Part shown: piece after piece, positions 13,401-26,520 of the stretch
Layout of the letters: every line of letters starts with the position of its first letter
Position numbering within the stretch: the stretch's first letter is position 1
Assembly (NCBI GenBank): GCA_036897445.1
Contig: JAYMTL010000028.1
Location: 62,001-126,000, forward strand
Direction of reading: 5' to 3'
DNA length: 64,000 bases
DNA from: Pelargonium tetragonum
Taxonomy: Eukaryota > Streptophyta > Magnoliopsida > Geraniales > Geraniaceae
Position numbers and translations under genes: made by a program
Notes under the pieces: model-generated
Databases searched by the model: none
Seen by the model: the letters and a program-made list of their open reading frames with translations, nothing else
Told to the model about the DNA's origin: nothing

Positions 13401-14025
13401 TTAATACCTGTACCTACGGGAGCTGAAGGTGCACCTTTTGCGAGAGTTGTAATACCTAGTTTCCTATGTAAGGTGTAAGCTAAGGAAATAGAGGAAATTG
13501 TATAGAATATTTAGTAGAGTTATTGTAATTCTATTAGTTATTAGAAAGTTTATTAACAGGTAAGATTTTAGTCCTTTAGTATTGGAAAGTCTTTACTTAA
13601 AAATGTAATATCTCTAGTTTATTCCTGAAAAAGGAGGGGAGCTCTAATAAAGTCTCAAATGTACAAACTTTACTGGGCGGGCTAATTCCCGTTTTAGTGT
13701 ACGGAATTTGCCTTAGAATTTGGTTTAGTATTCTTGTAATTCATAGAGTTTTGTTGCTATCCTTAGTTTTCCTTCAATTCCGGATAATAAAGAAATCCAG
13801 GGGTGAAACAGAAGTACGGTATACAGGGATTTTTTAGAAGACTCTGTCCTATCCATTCTATATTTGTATACCTTTAAGATCCCAGCCTACTCTTTAATTT
13901 AATGGAACTAATTCTACCTATTTACTGTAAATAAGAAATCCTTATTTTTTTTGAACAAGCTATGAATTTTAAGGAGCTAGTAATTCTTATAAAGGGAAAC
14001 GCACTTAAAAACGGATACGAATTTC
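10441..14025. other. Non-coding A+T-rich spacer
   Basis: No supportable gene. A 73-codon frame at 10574-10795 (plus strand, ATG start) would encode one hydrophobic stretch (about residues 31-50) and no known motif. A 93-codon minus-strand frame at 12834-13115 is likewise unrecognised. I regard both as chance frames. Confidence 0.5.
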
Positions 14026-14140
14026 ACAACATGACTCAATTTCGAAAAAGAGCAATTTCATAAGGATCCTTTGGCTCTCTTTTTCTCTTTCTTAACAACT
14101 TGTTATTTCAATACACTTTCATCCGAGGGTCTCTACTCGG
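14026..14140 (+). repeat. Hairpin repeat family B, copy 2
   Basis: Begins with the ATGACTCAAT box (14031-14040), followed by a 9-bp perfect stem GAAAAAGAG (14044-14052) with CTCTTTTTC (14077-14085). The loop is 24 bases and contains AATTTCATAAGGATCC, shared with copy 1. Further right, CAATACACTTTC and GGGTCTCTACTCGG (about 14110-14140) align with CGATACACTCTC and TGGTCTCTACTTGAG of copy 3. The stem bases differ from the other copies but still pair, which supports selection or copying of a helix over a chance match. Confidence 0.6.
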
Positions 14141-15268
14141 AAATGGCAATTCCTTGCCTTGGTAAAGTGGACCGATTGGTGACTATTAATCTTTACGAAT
14201 TGAAATATTAATTCTGGCTCAAGTTAGAGTCGGGACTCATTCATGAAGAAACCCTGGCTAGCTTTCTTCAATTTCTTTTTGTGCCTGTATGATTCCTAAA
14301 GCAAAGGGAAAAAGAGGGCTCCCTTTTTCTCTAGCTTTCTTATTTACAATACCTTGAAGATTTTTTAGCCTAGGATTTCTCCTCTGTAGCTGTGTTTTAT
14401 AGGCTCCTTTCTTTCCCATACTACCTATCTTACGCTTACGAGCTTTACCTTACCTCAGAGCTATGCCTTTCTTCCCTTAGTACTTTTTGTTAAGAAATTC
14501 TACCTATCCCACTCAGCTCCAAAAACCCCTATAGATTCATTTCTCTAGCACCTAAAAGAGCTCTATTTTCTATTGCTCTGATGAACTAAAGAACTCCTTC
14601 CGTTTTAAAAGAGCCCCTTGCTTCTTGCTTTAAACTCCACAAAAGCTAAATTAACTCAAACTTCAGGAAGAAAACCTTAAGGCAAAGACTTTCTCTTGTA
14701 AAACCTAAACCACTCTTGACCAGAAGGCGCTGGATAAAAGAAAATAGGCAGGGCATACTTATACTTAATCTTACTAATAGCTAAAAACCCAAGTACTTTT
14801 GTAAAACCTGTTGAATTCTATCATAAGCACAGAGCTTACACACCGACTAACTTGTTTATGACTCTCGAGAGCTTTCTAGACCCTTGTTAGTCCTCGTAGC
14901 TATCTTCAGTATCCTCTTTAGAGTATACCCTTACTGGAATTATTAGAACTTCTCAGCTATAACTCTCTGTTTCTTCTACTTTTCTGTATCCCTTTCCTCA
15001 TAGCTATATTCTTACTAGGTCTCCTCACTACTTTGTTCCCTTACTCTTTAGCTTGCAGACCTTTTTTCTTATACATACCTATACTGCCCTTTAAACTTTA
15101 AAAACCTAGCTTAGACTAGAACTCCTAGATTCAAAAGGAATAGAATATGTTCCACGAATACAAAATCCAGAATATCAGAATCTGTCTATTACCATCTTTC
15201 ACAGTCTTGTCTGTCTCTACAAGTGTGCATAAACTTCTCTTAGACTTTATTAGCACCTTTGCTTTCAA

Positions 15269-15287
15269 GAACTAAGAGCTACAATTA
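15269..15287 (+). repeat. 19-base direct repeat, copy 1
   Basis: GAACTAAGAGCTACAATTA is identical to 16028-16046. A few bases later both copies have TCAGG (directly as ATCAGG here, after an ATT insertion in the second copy). Chance expectation for a 19-base identity in 64 kb of this composition is low, so a local duplication is likely. Confidence 0.7.
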
Positions 15288-16027
15288 TCAGGTTATCCTT
15301 TATTTGCTAGCTATACAGACTCCTTAGGCTCTCCAAGAATAAGTAAACCATCTCGCAGAGACTAGAATCAGTTGAGTGCAATAAGGAAATGTCCTGCCTA
15401 ATTTAATGTACCGGTTCAGGAAATTCTTTAAGTTTACAGAAGTAAGGAAATTCATATGCCTTGGGAAAGATCTCTACCCAGAACAAAACCATCACTAATT
15501 AGAACTGTTCCTAGCAAAGGTAATAGAATCCGTATTCTCTTAGTCAAGTTCAGTCAGCATGTTTCCTTCTTATCTTAATTCGCAGTACCATCATAAGATT
15601 GACTTACCGGCATACAAGCTATTGGTAAGTACAAGTAGTAATTCTTATGATTGAATCAATCAGTTGTTAATGCTTAGACTTAAATATGTTAAGCACTAGG
15701 TTTTTTAGAATCTTTTATCTCCTTTAGTTAGCACTGTCAATTAGAATAGCTCTATACCGGAAGAGGAGACTAACTTGCCTGCTTATAGATCACCCCCTTT
15801 ACCTGCTAAGATGGATTAGAGTTAGGAATCTAGGAAAAACCCATAATGAATTGACTTCCTTTACAGTCTCCAGAAAAGCACTAAGACTCTGATCTCAACA
15901 AAATAGAATTTCTTCAAACAGACATGACACATAAAGTACTATTTCTAGTCCTAGCTATAAAGAAAGATACCATTTCTCGCTATTGATGAGTTTTTTAGCT
16001 AGCAGTACTTACTTTACCTCATGACTA

Positions 16028-16046
16028 GAACTAAGAGCTACAATTA
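16028..16046 (+). repeat. 19-base direct repeat, copy 2
   Basis: Identical to 15269-15287 and 759 bases downstream in the same orientation. Flanking bases beyond TCAGG do not match by eye, so only a short core is kept. Confidence 0.7.
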
Positions 16047-16299
16047 ATTCAGGAAAGTTTTTTCCTAAACTATGTATTCTAGATCTAGAAAATACTAGGA
16101 ATTCTCGAACAATAGAATATACACCACTTCCTTTAGCAGCGCTAGACAAAGCAAAGAATTAATCGTGTGGTATTCCTATCCTAAAGGTAAGGACTATAAC
16201 TCTAAAAAGCTACAGTCTTTTCCCTGAAGAGGAAATAGCAACACCGGGCAATTAGAAAGTAAGGAAAGAAATAGAATCCGGTTTATGTAACACCATTGC

Positions 16300-16335
16300 T
16301 AGATCGAAAATCCTTCATCAAGAGATGCCTTGTTT
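16300..16335 (+). repeat. Repeat shared by two C-skewed blocks, copy 1
   Basis: TAGATCG followed by TTCATCAAGAGATGCCTTG; the other copy, at 32243-32277, reads TAGATCG then TTCATCAAGATATGCCTTG with one small indel and a few substitutions over about 35 bases. The match ties the 14-16 kb and 29-35 kb C-skewed blocks to a common origin, or to the same invading repeat. Confidence 0.6.
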
Positions 16336-16400
16336 CCATTAGTCTTTAACTCGAGGTTTACAAATATCTTATATTACTTTTCACTTTTTTTTTTCTAATA

Positions 16401-19400
16401 TATCTAATAGCCCTTACTATTTATAAGATCTCATAGATAATCTTGTTACAGAACTCGGTAGAAGGAAGAAGCTTATATAACCAGCACCTACTGCTCTAAT
16501 GCAATAGCTAAAACGCTTTTAAAGGTAAAAAAAGAAACAAATTAGAGAATGCTTTTTTGCTTTGACTTGATAAGCTGGTAGGTTGGAGATTGTATCACAT
16601 AGGCGATAAACTTAATATTATAATTTAATAGTGTACATATGTAAGGAGCTCCTTTTCTATAGAAAGCGGTCCCGCAGTAACCCCTCCTGCCCTGCAGAGT
16701 TATACTTATATACCAGTGTCGAAAAATTACATTGCAGTAAGACTATTTTAATGCCTCAGGTTTGGTCTAATGGCTATAAAAATAGGTAAGCGCTTAGTGA
16801 TTACTCCTTTTTTGACAAAGCAACAGGCTATGCTTAAGGAATTGCTTAGAAAAAGCTACCCTGTGAGGGAATCCTTATCCTGGAATACATATAAATAAAA
16901 GGTTTTTTTGTAGAATATGAAGTTATTTACTTTATTAGTTAGTGGGACCAGTATCCTAATCCGAATTTTTAAGAGAGCATACACTTGCTCGTGACTAGAT
17001 ATTTAGCAATAAATGCAATTCTCAGTGTCCCTACTACATACTTAGATATACTTTTTATTTAAAAATGTGCTTTAAATATTAAACTTTTTTTCTAAGAAGC
17101 TGTATTTTCTCTCAAGAACTCAGAAACTTCCGGATCAGACTAAAGTGTTTCTAACGAGTAGTTTTCCTATATCCTATATTAATTAAAAATCCCAAGGTAA
17201 ACCCACTTACGATACAAAAGGGAATTCTTTATAATTCTGGTCTACCCTCTTTCTTATTTCTTATGGGTTCTACCTGTCTTGAAAATACCTCCTCACTCTC
17301 CTTGCTCGGAAATAGACCACATTAATAGAAACTTTCTTTTAAATCACTCGAGCCATGAACGGAAATTACATTTGGTTTATTGGATTACTAAGACTGGGAG
17401 ACCGTTCTACTACTATTCAGAAAAGGGAGGACTTGGCACATCCTCTCGCGCGACACTAAGAGTTTAGCAACAAAGACTAAGGAGATAGGTATAGCAGCTT
17501 ATAAGGTTTGTTAAGAAGGCTGTATAGGAGAGTAGTATAGGTTATCCGAACGAAAAGGGTATAGCTTTTAAGAAGAGTTAAGATTAAGACATTATATACT
17601 TATACTTATAGAAGATACTATACTATAGACAACTATAGGGAAAAAAGAATAGGAATTGGTTTTTTTAAGAGAGATGAAGACTTTACGAGACGAGGTTAGT
17701 TTTACTATGAAGTTTTGAGCTACTCATTTAGTTTGTGGAATTTCGCACTTTTTATAATGTGTAAATGACTCTTGAGAATAAAAAAGGTTTACCCTCAGTA
17801 AGAGGGAGTGCTTTTCCAGTGTATGTATAGGCTCCAGGAAAGTAATAATATATACAAGTAAGTTCTTTACTTTGAACCGGTAGCTTTTTTTCTAGTTATG
17901 GTTATGGGGTTTACTCTTTATTCTTGAATTTCTAAGTAAGTAGGTTTCTTAAGTATGAGGTTGACTATGTATAATACTACTAAGGGTCTTAGTACTTAAA
18001 GATTTTTGCGTTGAATATTCAAAGGTTTAGTCCGCAATAATTATTGGTTGGTATATTACAATACAAGGAAAATTTCTTTTTAGTATTTCTTGATAAGCGA
18101 CCTAATATACCTAATGAGTTGAACGGGCTCGAGTAGGATTCAAAAACAAAGTTTGAATTTCCTAAGAGAATTTTAGACTTTTTATTAGATAAAAAGAAGA
18201 TAAATAGACAAGCACTCAATGTTCCAGGCCGATTAGAGAAATTTAATAAAAGTGAGATAAAGAGGGGCCTGCACTGACACGAAAGAAACTAATAATATGT
18301 TTTACAGTACTACGACTAAAGATTAAGAGGCTCCCCTTTGAGAGTATAGTATATAAAAGTTTTATAAACTAGGATTTGATTTTAGTTAAAATACATGGAA
18401 GAAACTAAATTCTTAAGCAAAACTTGTGAAAGAGCTCCTACTTAGGCAATACCACTTCTACTGAATATTCTGGAAAACTCCTAGTAAAACGTTATACCTA
18501 CTAACCCAAGGCGATACTTATAACTTATATCAAGCAAAACTTCTCGTCTCTAACGACGGGCCAAAAAATAGAAAACTTAGTACGCCAATCCTGACTAAAA
18601 AGTAAGGCAAAGCTTTGTTCAGTACATTCCTATTGATAGCGGTTAGGGCACAACCCGGTTTACGGAAACTGCAAATATAGGTATTTTTATAGTTAGTAAA
18701 ACCTTATTTTAGCCATTTACCGCGATCTAAAGTTAAGAAAAGCAACTTGTTCAAAGTTACGCTTCTGAGATACTAAGGTAAAAAAAGCTTTTAGAAGCAC
18801 TAATTGGGCATGTGTAAAGCGCACACCATATAATAAGAAGTAAAAGGTAGTTTAAGTGTCTGAAGCTTTAAATTAGAGTTCTTGTGGAATTCCTGTTCAT
18901 TTTTCTGGAATAGGTAATTTGAGTTTTTTGGTTATAAGATGAAATTCGCATACTACTTATAGGATATTTCAGTATGGTACATCTAAAAAAAGGAGCTCTT
19001 ATAATATTTTAATAGAAAAAAAGTTAAGGGGTTGGCTTTTGTATAGCACAAGGCTTTGTTAGTATCTGTTTTATACAATACAAAGGATATATGGTATCGG
19101 AATCTCGTACATCAAAAGTGGTATCTTAGTAGTGGATCGGGGTCCTCTGAGAACGGGTTCGAGAGAATTACTCTAACTTCTTAAGGCAATCTAAAAAAAC
19201 TATGTAACTTAACGATTAAAGAGGTTTTAGTATATTATGTACAAAAGGAATGTCTTATCTAGTTCGGAAATTTTAGTATGGAGTATACTTTTTATGATGT
19301 TATTAAAAACCCAGATCAATAAAATAAGCTATGTAATCAACTGCATTACAAAAAAAAAACTTTAAGGAAGAAGGCTGGTGAATAACTAGAAAAGAATACT

Positions 19401-20024
19401 AATAGACTAGAAATTTAGCTTACAACGGGATAAAATAAAAACTCTTTGTTGACTCTAACTACCTTTTTATAAAGCAGAATTAGGATACGTATATTAATAT
19501 TATATTAAATAGATAGGGGAAATAACCAAACAGGCAAAGCTAAATTTAAATGGACTCTATATCGTAGGTTCACGTCCTCTTAAATTCATAGAGAAACTTG
19601 TGATATCTCGAAAAAAAAAGTAACAAACTTCCTTATATAGTTTCAACGATTTCGTGTAGAATTCCTGTAGCTGCACTAGGAGAGGTAGCCTTTTAGTAAC
19701 CACAACTTCATATTCCAGACCGAGCCTTTAACTTATATTACCTGAAGGAGATACTCCTAATTTTTAAAGTAATAAGTTATGAATAAAAAGATCCCGAAAT
19801 TGAAAGTGAAAATCTGAGTTTCGTGTTAGGGGCAAATAAGGGCTCTGGGGCAGACAGAAAAAGTTAATAATAGACGTAACGAATGAAACCTAAACAAGAA
19901 ATTTATAGAAAAGTTTCCTTTATCTAGTCATTTTATAACAAAAGTCTATTCTAATTAAGAATCCTTTTTTTACCAAAGCTGCTGGCATTCTTATTTATGA
20001 CAAAGCTTCAATAGACCTGTTCTC
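16401..20024. other. Non-coding A+T-rich spacer
   Basis: No supportable gene. A 62-codon frame at 17279-17467 and a minus-strand 66-codon frame at 18019-18219 match nothing I know. Between about 17460 and 17640 the plus strand turns purine-rich (AGGAGATAGGTATAG, AAGAAGGCTG), the mirror of the pyrimidine-rich tails of family A units, so this may be an eroded minus-strand relic of that family. Confidence 0.45.
17472..17493 (+). repeat. 22-base repeat shared with 62.8 kb, copy 1
   Basis: AAAGACTAAG then AGATAGGTATA match 62800-62821 at 21 of 22 positions (G/A at the 11th). The purine-rich surroundings are also alike, though not alignable at length by eye. The two sites are 45 kb apart in the same orientation. 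Confidence 0.6.
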
Positions 20025-20048
20025 TCGAGTCTAAGAAACTTAGACTCG
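20025..20048. repeat. Perfect 10-bp hairpin with 3-base loop
   Basis: CGAGTCTAAG (20026-20035), loop AAA, CTTAGACTCG (20039-20048). It is an unusually tight and stable stem for this A+T-rich DNA. No T run follows on either strand at once, so it is not a typical intrinsic terminator. The left arm plus loop (TCGAGTCTAAGAAACT, 16 bases) recurs exactly at 26505-26520 without the right arm, which suggests a mobile or copied short element, with one copy having lost or never had its pairing half. Confidence 0.75.
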
Positions 20049-23000
20049 CCTATACCTTATATGTGTCTTATACTGACTTTCGTCTACCAAGTTACCGATA
20101 AAATAAAATTTTTATTCACCAAAAGAATTACCATAGGACTTATAACCATAGATTTTTATAGCATATCTAGCTAAAGAAGCCCCGTTTTTAGGAAGTCATT
20201 GGATATCGATACTCCGGAAAAGGACGCTTTTTTTAGAGTTTTAGATTAGAGGGGGCCCATCAAAATTAGAATACAATGAGAATGTAATACTGCTACCCCT
20301 AACTCTAGCTACAAAAAGGACACTGAGCGGGAATACGAAAGATCGAGGAATCCGATATAGAGTTACTAAACCTAAGAATTGAACGAAAGCAACGTAATTC
20401 TAATTTATTAGGAATATACTAACTAAAAAGAACTCATTTAGGCAAAGAGTTTTTACGTGGATTCTTTATTATAGAGTGCTGATAGAAAATTCTCGTGTAA
20501 AGTGAAGGTAGAAAAAGACCCTAAAAAATCTCTAAACTGCACAAGCAATACTCTCAAAAATATTTAGAGTCATTTTTCTAAAGTCAGTAAAGTAATTCTT
20601 AGTTTTACGTTGTCTAGGCTCCTATTTATTGTAAGTAGAAAATCCACCTTTTTCAATATAGTCAATTCTCTTACTTTTAGTAAGGGTACTTAACTCTTGG
20701 TACAACAAAAAAATTTCCTTACTAATACAGGCATTTCCTATTTAGTACACAGTTTACTACAAGGTTTCTCTATAAGTACCTACTTAAACACCCAAGATCT
20801 CACTATCAAGTTAAAAGCGCACGTAATTACTATAAAATTTGTTTACTTGAAATCCAGGTAAAAACACGTGTGTTTTGGTATTCCTTATCAAACTGTACTT
20901 ATTATAAAAAGTACGGGACTCGCCTATGCAGTAAGTCGTAAATCTAACGTTATAGTAGGAGAAAGGCGCTCCTCGATAAAACCTAATCACTTTTGCTGCC
21001 CTTTAAAAAAGGCAAACCTCCTTAATTACATTACCTTGCTTTTTAGAAGAGCTCAGGGATGTCTTTAAATAACTTTTTTGTAATATATTTTCTTATTTTA
21101 ACTGACCCTAAGTACAACGGTTTTCCACTATTATGTAATAATCTTAAAGAAGCTTTCTTTGCTTGCATGAATGGAGTAAAGACTTTTGGACACACAACAA
21201 CAACTAGGGACTTGTATTAACAAATTTTTCAGACAGCGGAAGCGCTTATATAGAGATATAGAACAAATCTTACTCTTTAATTTCTTTTGTATCCGGCAAA
21301 AAGGTAACCCATTGGTTCATATTACTTAAGACTTTTACGGATTCATAGAAAACTTCGAAAAGCTGAGTTTAGAGTTTATAAGATAGTAAGAGGATAGAAC
21401 CTTAAAGATACTAGATAGCGTTACTCTTCCTGACTGTAGCAAAGCGGAGGGGAGGTAATGCGAGTAGTCTATTAGACATACATTATAGACACGAAAATCT
21501 TCTTATTAAATGAAACTAACAAAAGGAAAACCCCTCGCTGACTTATGAGGGCCTTCTTACTTATATTACTTGCCCTAAACAAAGGATTGAAAGTCTTTTC
21601 TCTCTTGTAAAATGTAGAATCTTATTAGTTGAAACTTTACTGGAATTCTTACAAACCCATACCTAATCTTGGATATACTTGCAGCTTTATTAATCTTCTC
21701 CTTAATACCTAAGAAGTTTTTTACTAGTTGTTATTTCTTTTCAAGGACTTGCCCTAAGTTTTATTTGTTACTTTACAGGTAGAGGTAACACAACAGGAAT
21801 CCCCCTATTTTAAATTCAATTTAGATTAGAAAAAACAATAATCAAGAATGAGTCCCTCCTGCAAAATGAAGAATGTCCTTATGCGGTCTTTACCGGAAAC
21901 TGCTTACTTTAAGCTTCTGTTTTTAATACTATACTCCCAAATGCCTTTACGAGAATTGGAAACCTAGAAACACTTGTAAAAACAAAGGAGCATCAGAACT
22001 TCTTTTTTCTTTAATACCAACAACTTAAAAAATGAAGGAATAAGAGGGCTCTTAGTAGAGATTATACATTAGTAAATACTTTCCAAAAAAAGAGTGCAAG
22101 AAAAAGGACTTAGAATATTGTCTATATAACCCCCTTTTGTTCGGGACATCTGTAAATACAAAGCCTATAAATGAAATAAAACCACATACTCGATTCTATT
22201 CTATACTTATTTATTCCCACACAATATATAATTAAAATAACAATAGTTTAGGGGAACCATAACAACGGAGCTCTATAGACCTGTATCCGTAATACGCAAA
22301 ATCTTTCTCTCGAGGTCTGGCAGCTACAAGTAAAGCAAGTCTTTAACAAAGAGTAAGCCTAAGTCCTTAAGTCAATAGAAAAAGAAGAAGAAGTAAGACA
22401 CAAGGTATTATATATATAATAACTTCCTTTTTCTTTTTGTTGTTTTCTTGGAAAGTCTTTCCTTAAGGAGCTATGGTTAAGAGGCTTTTTAGAAGAACTT
22501 TCTTTCTAGATTTTCTCAGTCTTATTAAGTAAAGAGGGGGTAATATAGCATTTTTAGGCTTAGGAATGAAAACTTTAGTTAAAGTAGGTAGAAGTAAGGC
22601 CGCTTCCATACTCTTGTTCTAGTTACAGGCAGCCGGGAAAGTCGAGAGTAAGCCCGAACAATTAGGCAATAGGACTAAAACAATTTGTACGATTTAGGAG
22701 CAAGTCGGCGGGGTTTTCTATTAAAAACGCGTTAGGTTTGTAAGCAAAAGTTTTGTTCAATAGGTTGCAATAGCCCTTATTTTTCAAGTTACGGTTTCGG
22801 GACTTTGTAATTTCTAAGGTAGTATCTTATAGTTAAAAGGAGTCTCTCCTGTCTTGCTGACTTTTTTACTTCAGATTTAGGTACTGCACACTAACCAGAA
22901 AGGCTTTTCCGGGATAGATCTCTGACTAGAATACAATTTGTTCCAAAACTTGGGAACTCCACTACATTTAAAGCGAATACCCGTGTAAAGCTACCTCGAA

Positions 23001-26000
23001 ACGGCGTATCGTAAGATATCCTGAATAGAAATTTTTAAGTTGTAACTTGGAACTAAAAAGTACACTTTATAGAAGGACTTTCTAAAATTAGAAACAAATT
23101 CCAGTTATTTTACTTTATTCTTGTGCTTAGATTTATAATGATTTTAATCTTTTTTTATACTTTAGCCTTAGCTCTATAAAACTAGAAATGCGTTGAATTT
23201 TAGAAGAAAGCATCCAGTGTAACCTTAATAAAAAGTAGTAGAAAGCTTTAGTTTTTTTTGTCAAGATTCCCTTGTATTTGGTAAAGTCATTTTTGTATTG
23301 AAAAAAGAGATGAAAATCCGTAATAAAAATAAAGATTAATTTAAATCCGGGTTCTTGTCCTGAGTTGAGGATAAGCGCGTAAGAAAAAAGTAAAGGTAAT
23401 AGATTTAAAAAGAGCCCTTAAAAGTTAGAAAAAGCATTTTGAGTTTCCTAGTAATGACCGGCCTAAATGCTAATTGAAAGTAGAATATAAGCTACAAAAA
23501 AATGATAGGTATCGAAGATAAAGCAGCACTTTTCTTTCTTCCTTAGAAGTTAATTGAATAATGAATAAGAAGGCCAGAAGCTGACATCGGATATCCCGTA
23601 GGGCGGGCTTTAGATTCTAGTAAGCGGATCGCAATTAGAGTTAACTAACAGAGAACGAATGCAAAGTTACAAGAATGCGCATAAGATAGAATGTGAATTT
23701 TAATCAGACTACTCTTTCCCAGACTTGGTAGAGAAATTTATACGTAGCTGAGTATGACCGGAGTACCCAAATATTAATGAAAAATATGGGTCCTTGTCCA
23801 GGATTACTTCCTCTTGAACTTAATTTCCTTTTATCTTGGCCTTATAACTCCTTTTGTGGATCTCATTAGAGAATCCTTTCTATGTTGCGGGCTAATAACT
23901 AGGAGCACCCGTGCAGAAAAAGTATATTTAATACGACCCTCTAGTATTTCCTTTTGAGAATTCCCCGTTCTAACGTCCTTTCTTTATTGAAGGTTTTGTT
24001 AGATCCATAGTATATAATTAATTTATAGAATTAAAAAGATTCTCTGTCTAAGTTATTTTTATAAGTTTTTGGCAATTAGGATGTGATTAAAAGAGCCCTT
24101 GATAAACTATTTTTTTTTGAGAATAATCCAAAGTAGGGAAGCTGAAGTTACTAAAAAGAGAGCCTATTTTCCAGTATTTTACTTAGTAAAAATACACTAC
24201 TTAAGGTATTTCTCTTTATTTTTGCCTTTCTAAATCCAAGGTATACTATTGCCTCGAAATTTTTAAACACTGAATCGAAGAGGGCTCCATTAGCAGTCGT
24301 AATTACAAATTAAAGAAATTGGCTTGCACAAAATCCTATAAAAAGGTAAGCTCCTTAAGGCCTCTTCTGCTAAAAAAAGAAGTATAGCCTATAAAGCAAG
24401 TCAACAGAAAGAAAAGCCAAGAAGAGAATCTAGGTCTAGGCCGGATAAGTAAAGAAAAGAGTATAGCTCCCCCTACGCCTACTAAGATACAGAGAAGTAT
24501 AGTTATCTAAAGAAAGGTATATAAAAAACAAGCTAAAAATTATGTAAAAAGTACAAAACAAAACTTACAAAAATCAAGAAAGCAGGTTTCCCTCTTAAAA
24601 GTGGTACTTGAACCTAAGGCTCACGGGATTCTCTTTTCTTATACAAAGTACAGCAAAGTAAATACGGTAAGTATATCAAAAAGAAATGCTCAGAATTGGT
24701 TTACAAATTGCTTAATCTCGGTTTGATTGCAGGTAGCCCTTGCGTTATAGAACAAAAGAATAAAACACAGACTTTAATCTAGGGGTGACATAGAAAAGGA
24801 TCCCTTTACTAGTGTCCGAACCGTGGGTACCCTCTATATATATAGAATGCCTTTTGTTGAGAATTTTTTGTTTAGAAAGGAGCGGGATCCCTGCTTAGTA
24901 AATTTAAAATGGAAGATTCCCGAGTTCATTAATCTGGACCTGTTCCTAGCAAATTAAGGGTTTATGAAACCAATGGATCAAAGTACATTTTCATTTTTAG
25001 GAGTAATAATTGCTATCTGCTAGATTTGAAAAACTCTTGCTAATTTCTTAAGTTGACATAAATAAAGGTTTTGGTTCTTTCCCAGTTTTTATAAAAAGTA
25101 GAATAAAGTAAAGGGACACTACAGAGCAAGGTTTCCAGGGTTTAACTAGCTATTATGAATAAATAAGAAAGATAATCATCAGATTCTAGAAATATAAGAG
25201 GGTCCTAAGTTTTGGGTAGACTCCGAACCTAACAATGACAAAACTAGAAAGAGAAGGGTGCCCTGACAAGTCGTATAGAGGCCTTCTATTTTTAACTTTA
25301 GGGGTCTCCGCTTTGTATTACTTAGTAGTTTGCCGTAATGATCTTATAGTAACTTCAGTCTTGTATAATATATTCTAGTCAATAAAAGTTTATGATACTT
25401 CATTTTTTAATATCTTATGCTTTTAGTTTTTACCTATTTTAGTTATTTGACCTAGAGTCTTTTATTTGTGCTATCCTTTCTTGAAAATTCCTTCTTTGAA
25501 ATAAGTTATACCCTTGAACTATAGATTTTTCCTTTTCGGAAGAGCCTTAGCTAGGATTCCCTGCCTTTTAAGAGTGTTATTTGACTTATATCCCTTGTTT
25601 TTTTAGAAAAAGAAAAAATTCCACAAATCTAAAAAAAGGGGGCTCAGTAGGTTTATAATATTGTATAGTGGCATAAATGAAGAAATACTAAAGTTTTTAG
25701 TTTTGCTATTCAAGAGTCTAGGTAGGAAATCCAGTAAAAAAGAGGAAAAGAGCATTTCAACTCTTCCTTTTTTCGGGTAATTTGTATTTTCGAGTTTCTA
25801 TGGGTACTTATATCTGAAAGTGAGTCCTCTTGTTCTACCTCTACCTTGTGTTAAGCGGTAAAAAGGGAACCTTAAGATAAAGCTTTTTAGGAATGCCTTT
25901 TCTAATCCGGGAGTTTGTATTTTAAACGCATTGGAAGTATGGGCTTTCAGGAGTTTTCTATTGTCATTTTAGTTTCTGGGACTCCTTTTAGATAAATTTA

Positions 26001-26504
26001 GATATACTCTACTTAAAATACCTTTTCCTAATCTTTCATGCGTTATAATTTATACGCGAGTTTTGTTAAGTAAAGTTCCTATTACCTTTAGTACACCCTT
26101 ATTTACTTATACTAAGCTCTAACTTTTTAGTAAGTTAAGAAGTCTTAGTTAGGGTTTATAGGATACTTGGCAGTGCTTTTTATTACAGTTGAGAAAGTCT
26201 TACCTAATCTTAAAGAAGAATTTCTCAAAAATAGTAAGATAGTAAAGCTTAAAACCGATTTAGACTAAAAAGAAAATAAAGTATCCTGAATAACTTATAA
26301 GTTTAGTTTTTTGTTCTAACGGAAGGTACTACCTAGGGCATTTCATCTAAATATAACAGCCAAATTAACTTGTTCTATGGGGCTTTGTGCTTTTGAGTTT
26401 TAGATCCTTACCTTTACGAAAGTGGATTCCGTATCCATGCAAATACAAATGAAAGACGTAACCAACCACACCATGCTCTTAATCTGTCTAGCAAAAAAAC
26501 TTTT
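20049..26504. other. Non-coding A+T-rich spacer
   Basis: About 6.4 kb without a supportable gene. A 66-codon frame at 20868-21068 has no recognisable content. One isolated family A relic lies at 21428-21460. The stretch 24360-24540 is purine-rich on the plus strand with AGTATAGCT and GGTATATA words reminiscent of inverted family A tails. Around 24830 there is a short TATATATA tract. Confidence 0.5.
21428..21460 (+). repeat. Repeat family A core, isolated copy
   Basis: CTGACTGTAGCAAAGCGGAGG followed by GGAGGTAATGCG closely matches the cores at 43.0 and 61.3 kb. About 20 bases later comes GACATACATTATAGACACG, a recognisable but eroded form of the TACACTATAACACC box, then CTTCTTATT as in other units. 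The left stem arm (TTACC) is changed to TTCC, so pairing with GGTAA is partial. Confidence 0.65.
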
Positions 26505-26520
26505 TCGAGTCTAAGAAACT
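26505..26520 (+). repeat. Half copy of the 20.0 kb hairpin
   Basis: TCGAGTCTAAGAAACT is identical to 20025-20040, the left arm and loop of the perfect hairpin there, but is followed by T-rich sequence instead of the complementary arm. Confidence 0.6.

Larger units (their letters stand above)
14280..16400 (+). other. C-rich, G-poor block (strand skew), no gene
   Basis: The plus strand here has clearly more C than G. In sampled 60-base rows such as 14401-14460 and 15001-15060 there are two to three times as many C as G, against near parity in flanking spacer. Words such as CTTTCCT, CTTACT and CTAGC are frequent. There is no open frame. Two internal copies of a 19-base word (15269-15287 and 16028-16046) and one copy of a repeat shared with the 29-35 kb block (16300-16335) lie inside. 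Edges are approximate. Such skew usually reflects the direction of replication or past transcription; here I cannot tell which. Confidence 0.5.

Noticed and set aside
20505-20545. GAAAAAGACCCTA word like a conserved part of large-subunit rRNA
   Set aside because: The expected neighbouring conserved words of the rRNA are absent on either side; a short purine-rich match is expected by chance.
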